A stretch of 64,000 nucleotides of DNA from Actinomycetes bacterium (GCA_021414085.1 JAIOPC010000010.1:124001-188000), one strand, 5' to 3'; shown: positions 26,275-34,808, numbered from the stretch's first letter. The notes: generated from the sequence alone by a model not told the origin. Made by a program: numbers and translations.

Positions 26275-27240
26275 TTAGCGCCGTCCGCGTGTGGCGACGT
26301 CGGGGATACGTTCCACCACACGCAGACGAGCGCTACCAGCCCGCCGATTGTTTGCTTGTTCTGCTTTCGAGGGTGTGCGCGGCACTCCGCGCACAATGCG
26401 CACCGTCTGCACCGCGTCGCACACGCAAGGAAGTTCCGGCGGGCACGCGCAGTCGCCGGTTGCGGCCGCGCGCATTCGGTCCTTGACGATGCGATCCTCG
26501 CCTGAGTGGTACGACAGCACAGCCACGCGCCCACCGGGAACGGTGCGCTCAATCGCGGTATCGATGGCTGGCGCCAGCGCATCAAGCTCGCCGTTTACTT
26601 CGATGCGAATCGCTTGGAACGTGCGCTTGGCAGGGTGCCCGCCGGTGCGTCGCGCAGCAGCAGGAATAGCCGCGACAACGATCTCGGCCAGCACAGCCGT
26701 GGATTCAATTGGACGGGCGGCCACGATTGCGGCGGCGATTCGGCGCGCGAAGCGCTCGTCGCCGTAACGCTGGATCACGTGGGCCAAGTCGGCGGCGGTG
26801 TAGCCGTTGACAACATCGGCCGCGGACCACGACTGCGTGCGGTCCATCCGCATGTCGAGGGCCGCATCGTTGCGGTAGCTGAAACCGCGCTCGGCGATGT
26901 CGAGTTGGGGCGAACTAACTCCGAGATCAAAGAGCGCACCGGACAACGTGTCGATAGAGAGTGCTGTCATGGCTTCGTCAAGGCGGTCGAACCGGCAGTG
27001 ATAGGTCCGCAACCGATCCCCGAAACGAGCGAGGCGAATCTGCGCTGCTGACAACGCATCTACGTCTCGATCGATGCCGAGTATCCCGATCTGCGGCCAC
27101 CGCTCGAGCAGTTGCTCGCTGTGACCGCCCCCGCCGAGGGTGGCGTCGAGCACAAAGCCCGGCGGAACATCCTCGAAGAGCGCAACGATCTCGTCCGCCA
27201 TAACAGGCTGGTGGTGAAAGCTTTCAGACGAAGCACTCAT
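26275..27240 (-). CDS. rsmH: 16S rRNA m4C1402 methyltransferase (RsmH/MraW)
   Basis: A 321-residue SAM-dependent enzyme that N4-methylates C1402 of 16S rRNA at the P site. Seen: HHQPVMADEIVALF, the SAM loop LDATLGGGGHSEQLL, GALFDLGVSSPQLDIAERGF, RTFQAIRIEVNGELDAL and VLSYHSGEDRIVK. The ATG at 27240 begins family sequence. An upstream in-frame extension runs through the leader hairpin and is rejected. There is no strong Shine-Dalgarno, which fits control by the structured leader. Confidence 0.95.
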   Translation of the reverse strand: MSASSESFHHQPVMADEIVALFEDVPPGFVLDATLGGGGHSEQLLERWPQIGILGIDRDVDALSAAQIRLARFGDRLRTYHCRFDRLDEAMTALSIDTLSGALFDLGVSSPQLDIAERGFSYRNDAALDMRMDRTQSWSAADVVNGYTAADLAHVIQRYGDERFARRIAAAIVAARPIESTAVLAEIVVAAIPAAARRTGGHPAKRTFQAIRIEVNGELDALAPAIDTAIERTVPGGRVAVLSYHSGEDRIVKDRMRAAATGDCACPPELPCVCDAVQTVRIVRGVPRTPSKAEQANNRRAGSARLRVVERIPDVATRGRR

Positions 27241-27273
27241 GGACGGGTCGTGTGGTTGGGGAATCTCGGCGTT

Positions 27274-27399
27274 CGATCGGCCATCTGCAGCCCTCCGGTA
27301 AGCGAGTGCTTCCGGGATGTCTCCCCGGTGGAGCGAGACCAAAGCGGGTGGAGGAGGGCTTTGCATCGTGCTCGCCGGAAGGCTGCAGATGGCCGGTCG
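27274..27399 (-). ncRNA. Structured leader of rsmH, candidate mraW RNA motif
   Basis: The transcript of this strand folds into a 25-base-pair outer stem (27375-27399 with 27274-27298; one C-A mismatch and one G-U pair), extended by CGAG/CTCG. It encloses two hairpins: CAAAGC/GCUUUG (27340-27363) with the 12-base loop CCUCCUCCACCC, and CCGGG/CCCGG (27312-27328). Weinberg and colleagues described the mraW motif as a conserved structured RNA upstream of mraW in actinobacteria, and position and strand match. No U-tract follows, so it is not a simple terminator. The CCUCC loop copies the anti-Shine-Dalgarno sequence. Confidence 0.65.
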
Positions 27400-27511
27400 G
27401 TTGTGGGACTGTTACTTGTTCTGCTGGTTCGAAGTTGGGCTGCCTCTTCCTCGCTTTCGTCTTGCTGGTGTGGTTGCCTTTGAATGAATCGTTGAAGGGA
27501 CTGGTCAGAAC

Positions 27512-27940
27512 TCACTCGAGCGCCGCGTCGTGGCCAGCGAGACCGCCGGTGCCAGCGCCGTCAACTCGCGCATGGCGTTCCGGTGCCCAGATCTCAAGAC
27601 GATCAACCCGGCCCGTCACCACGACTGGTGTGCCGACACTGATCTCGGCATAGCCGCGTAGCTCCTCTTCGACCGTCACGCGACCTTGTTTGTCGAGTTG
27701 CGCGTACTTCGCCGACGAGGCGATGGCGCGTAACTGGTTAAGAGGAACGTCGCCGGCACCCACCCGTGCACTCATCGCCGTCAGCTCGGCTTCGAAAACC
27801 GCAGCAGGAACGACGGTGACGCACTTGTCGCGTCCCTTGGCCAAGTAGCAGTTGTCGCCAAGGTGGTCGCGAAAGACAGCCGGCAAAGCCAGCCGACCCT
27901 TGTCGTCGAGTTGGCGTTCAAACGCCCCCACAAACAACAC
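27512..27940 (-). CDS. mraZ: MraZ transcriptional regulator
   Basis: A 142-residue protein with two AbrB-like SpoVT/MraZ repeats: FVGAFERQLDDKGRLALPAVFR near the N-terminus and QLDKQGRVTVEEELRGYAEI further on. MraZ rings bind tandem GGG-containing boxes upstream of their own gene and repress the dcw cluster. It is the first gene of the cluster, has a GTG start with AAAGGTGG upstream, and is preceded by a matching ladder of boxes. Confidence 0.93.
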   Translation of the reverse strand: MLFVGAFERQLDDKGRLALPAVFRDHLGDNCYLAKGRDKCVTVVPAAVFEAELTAMSARVGAGDVPLNQLRAIASSAKYAQLDKQGRVTVEEELRGYAEISVGTPVVVTGRVDRLEIWAPERHARVDGAGTGGLAGHDAALE

Positions 27941-28005
27941 GTCGCGTCACCACCTTTCCTTCTGCCGGCGCCTGCCTCAGGGTCAGCAAATGCGGACGGC
28001 GCAAG

Positions 28006-28069
28006 CCCGCAGATCCCCGCTCTTCCCCACTCTGCCCCCTAAATCCCCTATTGTCAACCCAATTGACCC
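28006..28069 (-). promoter_or_regulatory. MraZ-box ladder overlapping the mraZ promoter
   Basis: On the minus strand seven GGG-centred boxes (TAGGG, TTGGG, TAGGGG, AGGGGG, TGGGG, CGGGG, CGGG) occur at plus positions 28067, 28058, 28045, 28035, 28025, 28015 and 28006, mostly 10 bases apart. MraZ is known to bind direct GGG-type repeats with 10-base spacing. A perfect -35 TTGACA (28052-28057) lies inside the ladder; the best -10, CAGAGT (28029-28034), is weak. Autorepression of the dcw cluster is the expected result. Confidence 0.6.
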
Positions 28070-28075
28070 TATTTC

Positions 28076-28091
28076 GTGGTCCCGCGACCAC
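28076..28091. promoter_or_regulatory. 6-base inverted repeat in the mraZ/DUF1800 divergent region
   Basis: GTGGTC-CCGC-GACCAC is a perfect inverted repeat between the divergent mraZ and DUF1800 genes. It could be an operator or a small hairpin. The rest of the 307-base gap (27941-28247) holds the MraZ boxes and an ACGACAAC-rich low-complexity run (28171-28200) followed by a 12-base duplication (CCAACGAATCCG). Confidence 0.35.
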
Positions 28092-28247
28092 TTCTTGCTC
28101 GGAACGTGATGAAGTGACAGGCGCGAGCGGGCGATACCAGTGCACGGCCAGCAACGGTCGTCACAGCCAGAACAACAACGACCACGACAACGACAACGAC
28201 TGCCAATCCAACGAATCCGTCCAACGAATCCGCCAAGGAGCAACAGC

Positions 28248-29591
28248 GTGGCCATACCGCCCGATGACCTCGCACACCTACTGCGACGAACAGAATTCGT
28301 CGCCCGCCCGGACCGCGTCGCCGCGCTGGCGTCGTTAGATCTCGCGGCAGTAGTCGAAGACATCCTCGCCGTCGACATGGCGGCAACAACGCCGAGCAGC
28401 CTCACCACTTACAACCCTGATGGGTGGCAGCAGTACGTCGATGCCGGCGACTGGTGGATCAATCAGATGGTCACCAGACCAAAGGCACTGCTGGAGAAGA
28501 TGGTGCTGTTCTGGCACGGCCACTTCGTGAGTGCATGGTGGGACGTCGAACACGGCTCGCACCTGATGCGGCAGCTACAGACGTACCGCGCCAACGCGCT
28601 CGGCAACATGGTCACGCTGACGCAGGCGATGGCAATCGAGCCAGCAATGTTGGTGTACCTCTCCAATGCCGACAACGTCAAGGCGGCACCGAACGAGAAC
28701 TTCGCACGCGAGATGATGGAGTTGTTCCTGCTCGGCGCGAACAACGGCTACACGCAGACGGATGTTCAAGCGGTGGCCCGCGCGTGGACGGGTTACAACG
28801 CGCAGTGGAATGAAAACCCGTTCCTGAGTCGGGAGTACGCGTTCCGATCCAGCAAGCACGACTACAACGTTCAATCGGTGTTCGGTCTACCGAACCGGCC
28901 GCTCGGGTCAGGCTGGACTGGTCCGGAGGTGATCAACGAGATCCTCACCGGCTCGCTGAAACTTCTCTCGGCGAAGTACATCGCAGGAAAGCTGTGGTCA
29001 TTCTTCGCTCACCCCACGCCACCAGCGGGCGTGGTCGACGCCGTCGTCGCGTCGAGCGGATTCGCCGACAACCGCGACATCAAGAATCTGTTGCGTGCGA
29101 TCTTCAACCGCGCCGAGTTCTATCTGCCGGCCGCCAAGCAAGGGTTGGTTCGTACGCCGATCGAGTTCTTCGCCGCGCTGTGTTACTACTGCCAGCCGAT
29201 GACCGCCGACGACCTAGGGCTCGCATGGCAAGCAGAGTCCACCGGTCAGCAGATGTTCAATCCCCCGAACGTGTCGGGTTGGCGACCGAACTCCTATTGG
29301 CTGCACACCAGCGGCATGAGCGGCCGCGCCAACATCGCGCAATACGCCACATGGTGGCTGATGCAGGCTGGTCGGCCTTTCGACGACGAGACCGTCATCT
29401 CCGGCAGGTCGACCTCCGCCGCCGTTGATTTCGTCGCCAGCTTCTTTGGCCTCTCACTGTCGACCGTCACCCGCGACGCGATCATCGCCGTTCATCAGGC
29501 CGATCGCAATTCGCACAACTACTGGAGCTGGTACACGGTCGGCAACCTCTTGATGATGGTCATCATGTCCCCCGAAATGCACATGGCGTGA
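28248..29591 (+). CDS. DUF1800 family protein
   Basis: A 447-residue protein of the DUF1800 family. Family segments visible include LLRRTEFVARPDRVAAL, KMVLFWHGHFVSAW, NENFAREMMELFLLGA, YTQTDVQAVARAWTGY, HDYNVQSVFG and QQMFNPPNVSGWRPNSYWL. The biochemical role is unknown. These genes are nearly always followed by DUF1501, as here (overlapping operon, 11-base gap), suggesting a shared secreted or surface pathway. No signal peptide is visible. The GTG at 28248 is chosen because AAGGAG lies 7 bases upstream; 36 earlier in-frame codons are low-complexity. Confidence 0.88.
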   Translation: MAIPPDDLAHLLRRTEFVARPDRVAALASLDLAAVVEDILAVDMAATTPSSLTTYNPDGWQQYVDAGDWWINQMVTRPKALLEKMVLFWHGHFVSAWWDVEHGSHLMRQLQTYRANALGNMVTLTQAMAIEPAMLVYLSNADNVKAAPNENFAREMMELFLLGANNGYTQTDVQAVARAWTGYNAQWNENPFLSREYAFRSSKHDYNVQSVFGLPNRPLGSGWTGPEVINEILTGSLKLLSAKYIAGKLWSFFAHPTPPAGVVDAVVASSGFADNRDIKNLLRAIFNRAEFYLPAAKQGLVRTPIEFFAALCYYCQPMTADDLGLAWQAESTGQQMFNPPNVSGWRPNSYWLHTSGMSGRANIAQYATWWLMQAGRPFDDETVISGRSTSAAVDFVASFFGLSLSTVTRDAIIAVHQADRNSHNYWSWYTVGNLLMMVIMSPEMHMA

Positions 29592-29602
29592 GGAGCTACA
29601 AG

Positions 29603-32080
29603 ATGCCTGACCCGCACGAGCATGCCGCCGAAGCACGACGACTGCTGTCGAGCCCCGACATCGAGCGACCGAACGATCGCGGCCCCAACGGCTGGACCCG
29701 CCGCGGGTTTCTGCAAGCAGTCGGTATGGGTGCATTCAGCGGCGTCGCCCTCGGCGGTTTCGCCGACGTGCTCGGCTTCGAAGTTCCCGATGCCTGGGCC
29801 GCAACCCCGATCGGCCCTAGCGACGGAGTGTTGGTCAACATCGTGCTCTTTGGGGGCAACGACGGGCTGAACACCGTCGTGCCCTACACCAACGGTCTGT
29901 ACTACGACCACCGTGGATCGATTGCCATCCAACCCGGCGCAGTGCTTGCGCTCGACGGAACGTTCGGATTACACCCAAACCTTCCGTTCCTCAAGGCGTT
30001 GTGGGATATCGGTTGGGTCGGCATCGTCCACGGAGTCGGCTACCCAAACCCCGACCTCTCGCACTTCACGTCGATGGCCACCTGGATGAACGGTCGCTTC
30101 GGTGGCGGGGCACCAACTTCCGGCTGGGCGGGGCGCTGGCTTGATGGGCAATCCGCCCTGGCGGCCGAAATGGCGGTCGCCACGATTGGCTGGTCAGTGC
30201 CGCTTCACCTGCAGGGTGTCTCTCGCCGCGGTTTGGGAATACCGCCGAACGGCGACCTGTTCGGAGCGGGCACGGCGTCGTACGAGCAGCGCATGTACAA
30301 CGGCATGAAGAACTACTCGTCCGCCTCGGCGGGACGCGGCCAGTGGCACGACATGTACGCCACGGTCTTGAAGACACAGCTCAATGTCGCAAGTGAGGTG
30401 GCGCCGGTCTTCGCTCCCTCGCCCACCGGTGCCGAGTTCGTTCAGAAGATGACCGTGGCCGCGCGGTTGATCAACGCCAATCTCGGATTCCGCATCGTCG
30501 ACCTCGGTCTCGACAGCTTCGACACGCACGACGGACAACCGGGCGATCAAGCCGATCTACTCGCCGACCTCGACGCCGGCCTCGCGGCGTTCTACGGAAC
30601 ACTCGACCCGTATTGGCGCAATCGAGTCACGCTGCAAACGATGTCCGAGTTCGGGCGCACGGTGTACGGCAACGAGTCGCAAGGAACCGATCACGGCACG
30701 GCCAGCGTGCAGTTCGTCATCGGCCAATTGGTCAAGGGTGGGCACTACGGCTCGGCGCCGTCGCTAGCGCTTCCGAATCCCTGGGATCGCCTGCCGCACA
30801 CTGTCGACTTCCGCAGTGTGCTCGGCACCACACTCGACGGCTGGCTAGGCGGCGGCGCGTCGACCATCCTCAACGGTTCCTACGAAAACCTCGGCTTCTT
30901 TCATGGTGCCCCGGGATCGCCGGCGCCGAGCAACGCTCTACCACCAATGGTCGGAACACCGTCCACGCCGACCGAGTTCGTCTCCATGACCCCTGCGCGG
31001 TTGTTCGACACCCGCAACGGCGTCGGCGGCCGCATCGGCGCACTCGGTCAGGAAGAGACGTGGACCTTCACGATGGCGGGCAAGCTTGGGATACCCACCG
31101 ACGCTGTCGCAGTCGCGATCAACCTGACGGGTGTCGGAGCGACACAACCCACGTATGTGACCGCGTGGCCAGGTGGCCTGGCGCGACCAACGACATCCAA
31201 CTTGAACCTCGCGCCGGGAGTGGCGGCACCCAATCTCGCGATCGTTCGACTCGGTGCTGCCGGCGACGTGAGTTTCTTTAACTCCACGGGGACCGTCCAC
31301 TTGCTCGCCGATCTTGTCGGTTACTTCCGTGACGGCACCACCATGGGCTTCGAGTCATTGAACCCAGCGCGCATCCTCGATACGCGCAACGGCATCGGCG
31401 GCTTCAACGCAAAGATCGGGCCAGAACAAAGCATCGACCTTCAGGTCGCCGGACGCGGTGGCGTCTCAGCCGGCCCGCTAGCAGTCGCACTCAACGTCAC
31501 GGCCACGGGACCAACGGAGGCCAGCTTCCTGACCGTATGGCCAAGCGGTGAGGCACGTCCCAACGCCTCGAGCGTCAACATGGCCGCTGGCCAAACAGTG
31601 CCCAACATGGTGCTTGCGCGAGTCGGCGCAAATGGCCGGGTCAGCATCTTCAACGCAACCGGTGCCACCGATGTCATTGTCGACGTACTCGGCTACTTCA
31701 GCGGCGCCGGCTCGGGCAGGTACATCGCGCTTCCCCCCACTCGTGTGCTCGACACGCGTTCGGGCTTGGGTGCCCCACTTGCTCGGGTTGGCCAAGCACC
31801 CCTGGAAGTGACGTTGCTGAACAAGGCCGGAGTTCCCGGCGGTGGCGTGTCGGCCGTGATGCTGAACGTCACAGCCGTTGCGCCAACCGCAGACACATTC
31901 GTCACCATCTACCCCGGCGGCACCGAACGTCCTGACGCGTCGAACCTAAATGTTGCGGCAGGGGAAGCACTCCCGAACATGGTGCCCGCCCGCCTCGGAC
32001 CAGACGGAACCGTGCTGATGTTCAACAGCGCCGGCACCGTCGATCTCATTGCCGACGTCGTCGGCTACTTCAGCGACTAA
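29603..32080 (+). CDS. Tat-secreted DUF1501 protein with three C-terminal surface-type repeats
   Basis: An 825-residue protein. A twin-arginine signal (RRGFLQA at residues 33-39, followed by a hydrophobic stretch and AWA near residue 68) predicts export of a folded protein. The DUF1501 domain, a sulfatase-like fold, follows (NIVLFGGNDGLNTVVPY, then SMATWMNGRF, SFDTHDGQPGDQADLL and MSEFGRTVYGN). Residues about 459-577, 583-701 and 707-824 are three diverged copies of a unit that begins P-x-R-x-x-DTR-x-G and ends D-x-x-GYF. Such units occur at the ends of actinobacterial surface proteins. Function and ligand are unknown. GAGGAG lies upstream of the ATG. Confidence 0.88.
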   Translation: MPDPHEHAAEARRLLSSPDIERPNDRGPNGWTRRGFLQAVGMGAFSGVALGGFADVLGFEVPDAWAATPIGPSDGVLVNIVLFGGNDGLNTVVPYTNGLYYDHRGSIAIQPGAVLALDGTFGLHPNLPFLKALWDIGWVGIVHGVGYPNPDLSHFTSMATWMNGRFGGGAPTSGWAGRWLDGQSALAAEMAVATIGWSVPLHLQGVSRRGLGIPPNGDLFGAGTASYEQRMYNGMKNYSSASAGRGQWHDMYATVLKTQLNVASEVAPVFAPSPTGAEFVQKMTVAARLINANLGFRIVDLGLDSFDTHDGQPGDQADLLADLDAGLAAFYGTLDPYWRNRVTLQTMSEFGRTVYGNESQGTDHGTASVQFVIGQLVKGGHYGSAPSLALPNPWDRLPHTVDFRSVLGTTLDGWLGGGASTILNGSYENLGFFHGAPGSPAPSNALPPMVGTPSTPTEFVSMTPARLFDTRNGVGGRIGALGQEETWTFTMAGKLGIPTDAVAVAINLTGVGATQPTYVTAWPGGLARPTTSNLNLAPGVAAPNLAIVRLGAAGDVSFFNSTGTVHLLADLVGYFRDGTTMGFESLNPARILDTRNGIGGFNAKIGPEQSIDLQVAGRGGVSAGPLAVALNVTATGPTEASFLTVWPSGEARPNASSVNMAAGQTVPNMVLARVGANGRVSIFNATGATDVIVDVLGYFSGAGSGRYIALPPTRVLDTRSGLGAPLARVGQAPLEVTLLNKAGVPGGGVSAVMLNVTAVAPTADTFVTIYPGGTERPDASNLNVAAGEALPNMVPARLGPDGTVLMFNSAGTVDLIADVVGYFSD

Positions 32081-32765
32081 TCACGCCCCCAGCCGACGGC
32101 AGGTTTCGGACAAGCGCTTCTCGGATCGCGCTGGCCGGAGCCGCAACCGTCGCCACCCGTGCTGCCAACTCTGTGGCCGCGGGCCGCGGCGGCGCAACGA
32201 GCGCGGCCACGAACTCCGGTCGCCACCGCAGGTGACCTAGCGACTGAAATCGTGCGAAGGCACGAGTTCTCCGCTGCGACACACCAACGACCTTTCGATC
32301 GACGTGTCGATCAGCGTTTCGATCAACGGCTAGCACCTCTCCGCGGCCCACGCCACCGAAACAGACTTGTCGCGCCCATCGCGATTCGATCGTCGCCGCG
32401 ATGTGCACTTCGGTCGCGAGTCCCAAGTCGCCAAGCGCGCGCTGCCACAACTCGCCAACCCAGACCATCGCGCGCCCGACGTCGTCGTGCCACAGCGCGT
32501 CGCCAGCCGGGATCACCAAATCCAGCCATACGAACTCTTCGGGGATGAGCAGCACTGCTCCTCCGCCGCTACGTCGCTTGACGACTTCGATGGCGAGAGC
32601 ACGGGCAACGCGGGGCTCAACGTCGGTGTTGCGCTGCGCGGATCCAAGTACCAGGGTTGGCTTTGTCACCATGTGGAAAACGGCGGCACGAACTGGTGAT
32701 GGGTCCGTCGCGTGAAACTCTCCAGCATCACCCACGACGTCCTTCACTTGCCATCCGTCGCTCAT
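32070..32765 (-). CDS. Lipoate-protein ligase A-like protein
   Basis: A 231-residue protein of the biotin/lipoate ligase (BPL_LplA_LipB) fold. KRRSGGGAVLL matches the RRxSGGG nucleotide/lipoyl loop, and DRKVVGVSQRRTR carries the catalytic lysine pattern KxxGxxQRR. A true LplA would attach lipoate to dehydrogenase E2 or GcvH, but no lipoylated partner is nearby, and octanoyl transfer is possible. It starts at the ATG 22 bases after the HNH gene on the same strand. Its last 11 bases overlap the convergent DUF1501 gene. Confidence 0.78.
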   Translation of the reverse strand: MSDGWQVKDVVGDAGEFHATDPSPVRAAVFHMVTKPTLVLGSAQRNTDVEPRVARALAIEVVKRRSGGGAVLLIPEEFVWLDLVIPAGDALWHDDVGRAMVWVGELWQRALGDLGLATEVHIAATIESRWARQVCFGGVGRGEVLAVDRNADRHVDRKVVGVSQRRTRAFARFQSLGHLRWRPEFVAALVAPPRPAATELAARVATVAAPASAIREALVRNLPSAGGVISR

Positions 32766-32787
32766 CGCGGCACGACCTGGGGCGACT

Positions 32788-33285
32788 TCAGCTGGCGCGC
32801 GCGAGGAACGGCAGCCACGCGTCGGGAACACGCGCAACAGCCGCGCTGATCCAGGCGTGTTCACGCGGCGCGCACGGTGGCCGCGTCAGCTTCATCCCAG
32901 CCTCGGCCGGAGTTCGGTCGCGCTTGCGCAGATTGCAGGGCCGGCAGGCGGCAGCGACGTTTTCCCACGTGTGCTGCCCGCCGCGCGACCGAGGCACGAT
33001 GTGATCGAGCGAGTCGGCATGCCCACCGCAGTACTGACAACGCGCGTCGTCACGCGCGAACAGTGCGCGGCGCGACATCGCGGTGCGACGAGCGTAGGGA
33101 ACCTTTACCACGTAGCGCAGCCGTACGACCGACGGGCTCGCAACGACCATGTGCGCGGAATGAACCATATGGCCATCGCCGGCCACGAGGTCGGCTTTGT
33201 CGGCGAGTACTAAACAGACCGCCCGGAATACAGGCACCACTGAAAGCGGCTCGTATGTTGCGTTCAACACGAGTGCGCTTCTCAT
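32788..33285 (-). CDS. HNH endonuclease family protein
   Basis: A 165-residue protein. The N-terminal half (ALVLNATYEPLSVVPVFRAV) is the conserved leader of a widespread actinobacterial HNH family. The C-terminal half has the zinc-ribbon/HNH core CQYCGG, SLDHIVPRSRGGQHTWENV and ACRPCNLRKRDRTP. Its substrate in the cell is unknown. It heads a small operon with the lipoate-ligase-like gene. A TAGGTT hexamer 7 bases before the ATG (33293-33298) suggests a leaderless message. Confidence 0.85.
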   Translation of the reverse strand: MRSALVLNATYEPLSVVPVFRAVCLVLADKADLVAGDGHMVHSAHMVVASPSVVRLRYVVKVPYARRTAMSRRALFARDDARCQYCGGHADSLDHIVPRSRGGQHTWENVAAACRPCNLRKRDRTPAEAGMKLTRPPCAPREHAWISAAVARVPDAWLPFLARAS

Positions 33286-33292
33286 GGCTGAG

Positions 33293-33298
33293 AACCTA
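33293..33298 (-). promoter_or_regulatory. -10 element of a leaderless promoter for the HNH gene
   Basis: TAGGTT on the minus strand, 7 bases before the ATG at 33285; no ribosome-binding site intervenes. Confidence 0.45.
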
Positions 33299-33336
33299 GC
33301 GACCGCGCCGCGGACCGGTTGGCGGGTTTTCAGCCT

Positions 33337-33591
33337 TCATTTGAGGCGAGCCTGAACGCGGCACCATTCGAGGTAGTTCAGCACATCGTCGGGCACCAGC
33401 GCGTGATTGGCGTCGCCGTATTGGGTGACAGTTCTGAAGCGCATGTAGTCGCCGCTGGGCATCGGCAGGAACGGCCGTCGTCGCCACCATTGCCTCGGCG
33501 TCGTCCGCCGCCATTGTGCGAGCGCCGCTCGCCACAGGCGGGGCCGCCGCGCTACCGCGACACCCACTGCAATGTTGGCACGCAGGCTCAA
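33337..33591 (-). CDS. Conserved small actinobacterial protein of unknown function
   Basis: An 84-residue protein with the pattern ARRPRLWRAALAQWRR, WWRRRPFLPMPSGDYMRFR and VLNYLEWCRVQARL. I recall this pattern from unannotated actinobacterial small proteins but cannot name a function. It has no membrane segment; an amphipathic basic helix at the start and a C-terminal helix are likely. The TTG start overlaps the stop of the acyl-CoA dehydrogenase gene (TTGA), so it is translationally coupled to it. Confidence 0.65.
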   Translation of the reverse strand: MSLRANIAVGVAVARRPRLWRAALAQWRRTTPRQWWRRRPFLPMPSGDYMRFRTVTQYGDANHALVPDDVLNYLEWCRVQARLK

Positions 33592-34802
33592 CGCGGCTCT
33601 TTGGGAAGACCCAGCACCATTTCGCCAACGATGTTGCGCTGCACTTGCGACGAGCCGGCGTAGATGGTGCCTGCCCGCGCGTTCAAGAACGTGCCGACCC
33701 AGCTCGCCGTGCTGTTCGGTGCGCCGGCATCGTCGGTGCTGAACGCGCTGCTCGGGTGCCGACCAGATGGGGTCATTGCCTCGGCGCCGATGATGTCGAG
33801 CGACAACTCGGTGACCTGCTTGTGGTATTCGCTCCAGTAGAGCTTGGAGATCGCGGCATCGGGGCCGGGGTGATGCCCCCCGAGGAACTGCGTGAGCACG
33901 CGCATTCCGCTGTAGCGCATGATCTGTACTTTCGAGTAGCAGTCGGCCAAGCGCTGACGAATGCGCGGGTCGCTAGCGAGACCGCGTTCCTTGGCCAACA
34001 GAAACAGTCGATCGACCTCAGCCTGGAAGCGAATCGGATTGACGGCAGCCGCTTCGCCGCGCTCGAAACCGAGCAACGTCATCGCTACTGCCCAACCATT
34101 GTTGACGCCACCGATCACGTCGTCTTTGCGCGCAGTGGCGTCGGTGTAGAACACCTCGTTGAACTCGCTCTCACCGCTGATCATCTTGATCGGCCGCACT
34201 TCGACGCCGGGCTGACGCATGTCGACCAGCAAGAACGAGATGCCCTTGTGGCGCGGAGCATCGGGCTCGGTACGAGCGAGCGTGAAGATGTGATCGGCCA
34301 GGTGGCCAGCACTCGTCCAGATCTTCTGGCCGTTCAGAATCCACTGATCGCCATCGAGCTGCGCCTTCAGCGCCAGATTGGCGAGGTCGCTGCCTGCGTT
34401 GGGCTCGCTGTAACCCTGGCACCAGGTGTCGTCGCCGGAGAGGATGCGCGGCAGGTAATGACTCTTCTGTTCGTCGCTGCCCCAGCGCAGCAGCGTGTTG
34501 CCCAGCATCTGAATTCCGAAGACGTCGTTGGGACCACCGGTCGGCACACCTGCCTTCGCGAACTCTTCGGCGATGATCACCTGCTCGAGAGCCGACAAAC
34601 CGGCGCCGCCGTATTCCACCGGCCAACCGGGAGCGAGGTAACCCGCGCTGTAGAGCGTTTTGCGCCACTCGGTCACGAAATCGGTGAGTTCTTGTCCTTC
34701 GAGGCGACCAATGCCACCCCATTTGTTGGGCAGCTTCTCCGCGAGAAACGCTTGCACTTTCTCGCGATAGGCCTCTGCTTCAGCGGTGTAGGTCGGGCGC
34801 AT
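33588..34802 (-). CDS. Acyl-CoA dehydrogenase family protein
   Basis: A 404-residue flavoprotein of the acyl-CoA dehydrogenase family, which oxidises acyl-CoAs to enoyl-CoAs. Typical segments: GWPVEYGGAGLSALEQVII, WCQGYSEPNAGSDLANL, QWILNGQKIWTSAGHLADH and FERGEAAAV. The C-terminus GTIYAGSSQVQRNIVGEMVLGLP is that of long-chain or steroid-type members. The chain-length preference and catalytic glutamate cannot be fixed by eye. A TAACGT -10 hexamer lies 6 bases before the ATG, so it is probably the head of a leaderless two-gene operon. Confidence 0.9.
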   Translation of the reverse strand: MRPTYTAEAEAYREKVQAFLAEKLPNKWGGIGRLEGQELTDFVTEWRKTLYSAGYLAPGWPVEYGGAGLSALEQVIIAEEFAKAGVPTGGPNDVFGIQMLGNTLLRWGSDEQKSHYLPRILSGDDTWCQGYSEPNAGSDLANLALKAQLDGDQWILNGQKIWTSAGHLADHIFTLARTEPDAPRHKGISFLLVDMRQPGVEVRPIKMISGESEFNEVFYTDATARKDDVIGGVNNGWAVAMTLLGFERGEAAAVNPIRFQAEVDRLFLLAKERGLASDPRIRQRLADCYSKVQIMRYSGMRVLTQFLGGHHPGPDAAISKLYWSEYHKQVTELSLDIIGAEAMTPSGRHPSSAFSTDDAGAPNSTASWVGTFLNARAGTIYAGSSQVQRNIVGEMVLGLPKEPR

Positions 34803-34808
34803 ACGACG

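Noticed and set aside
27274-27399. Reading the rsmH leader as an intrinsic terminator or as an N-terminal extension of RsmH
   Set aside because: No U-tract follows the stem, and RsmH family sequence begins at the ATG at 27240.
28171-28231. Low-complexity repeats upstream of DUF1800 as a CRISPR or coding extension
   Set aside because: Short, imperfect ACGACAAC runs and a single 12-base duplication without spacers; the AAGGAG-GTG start lies downstream.
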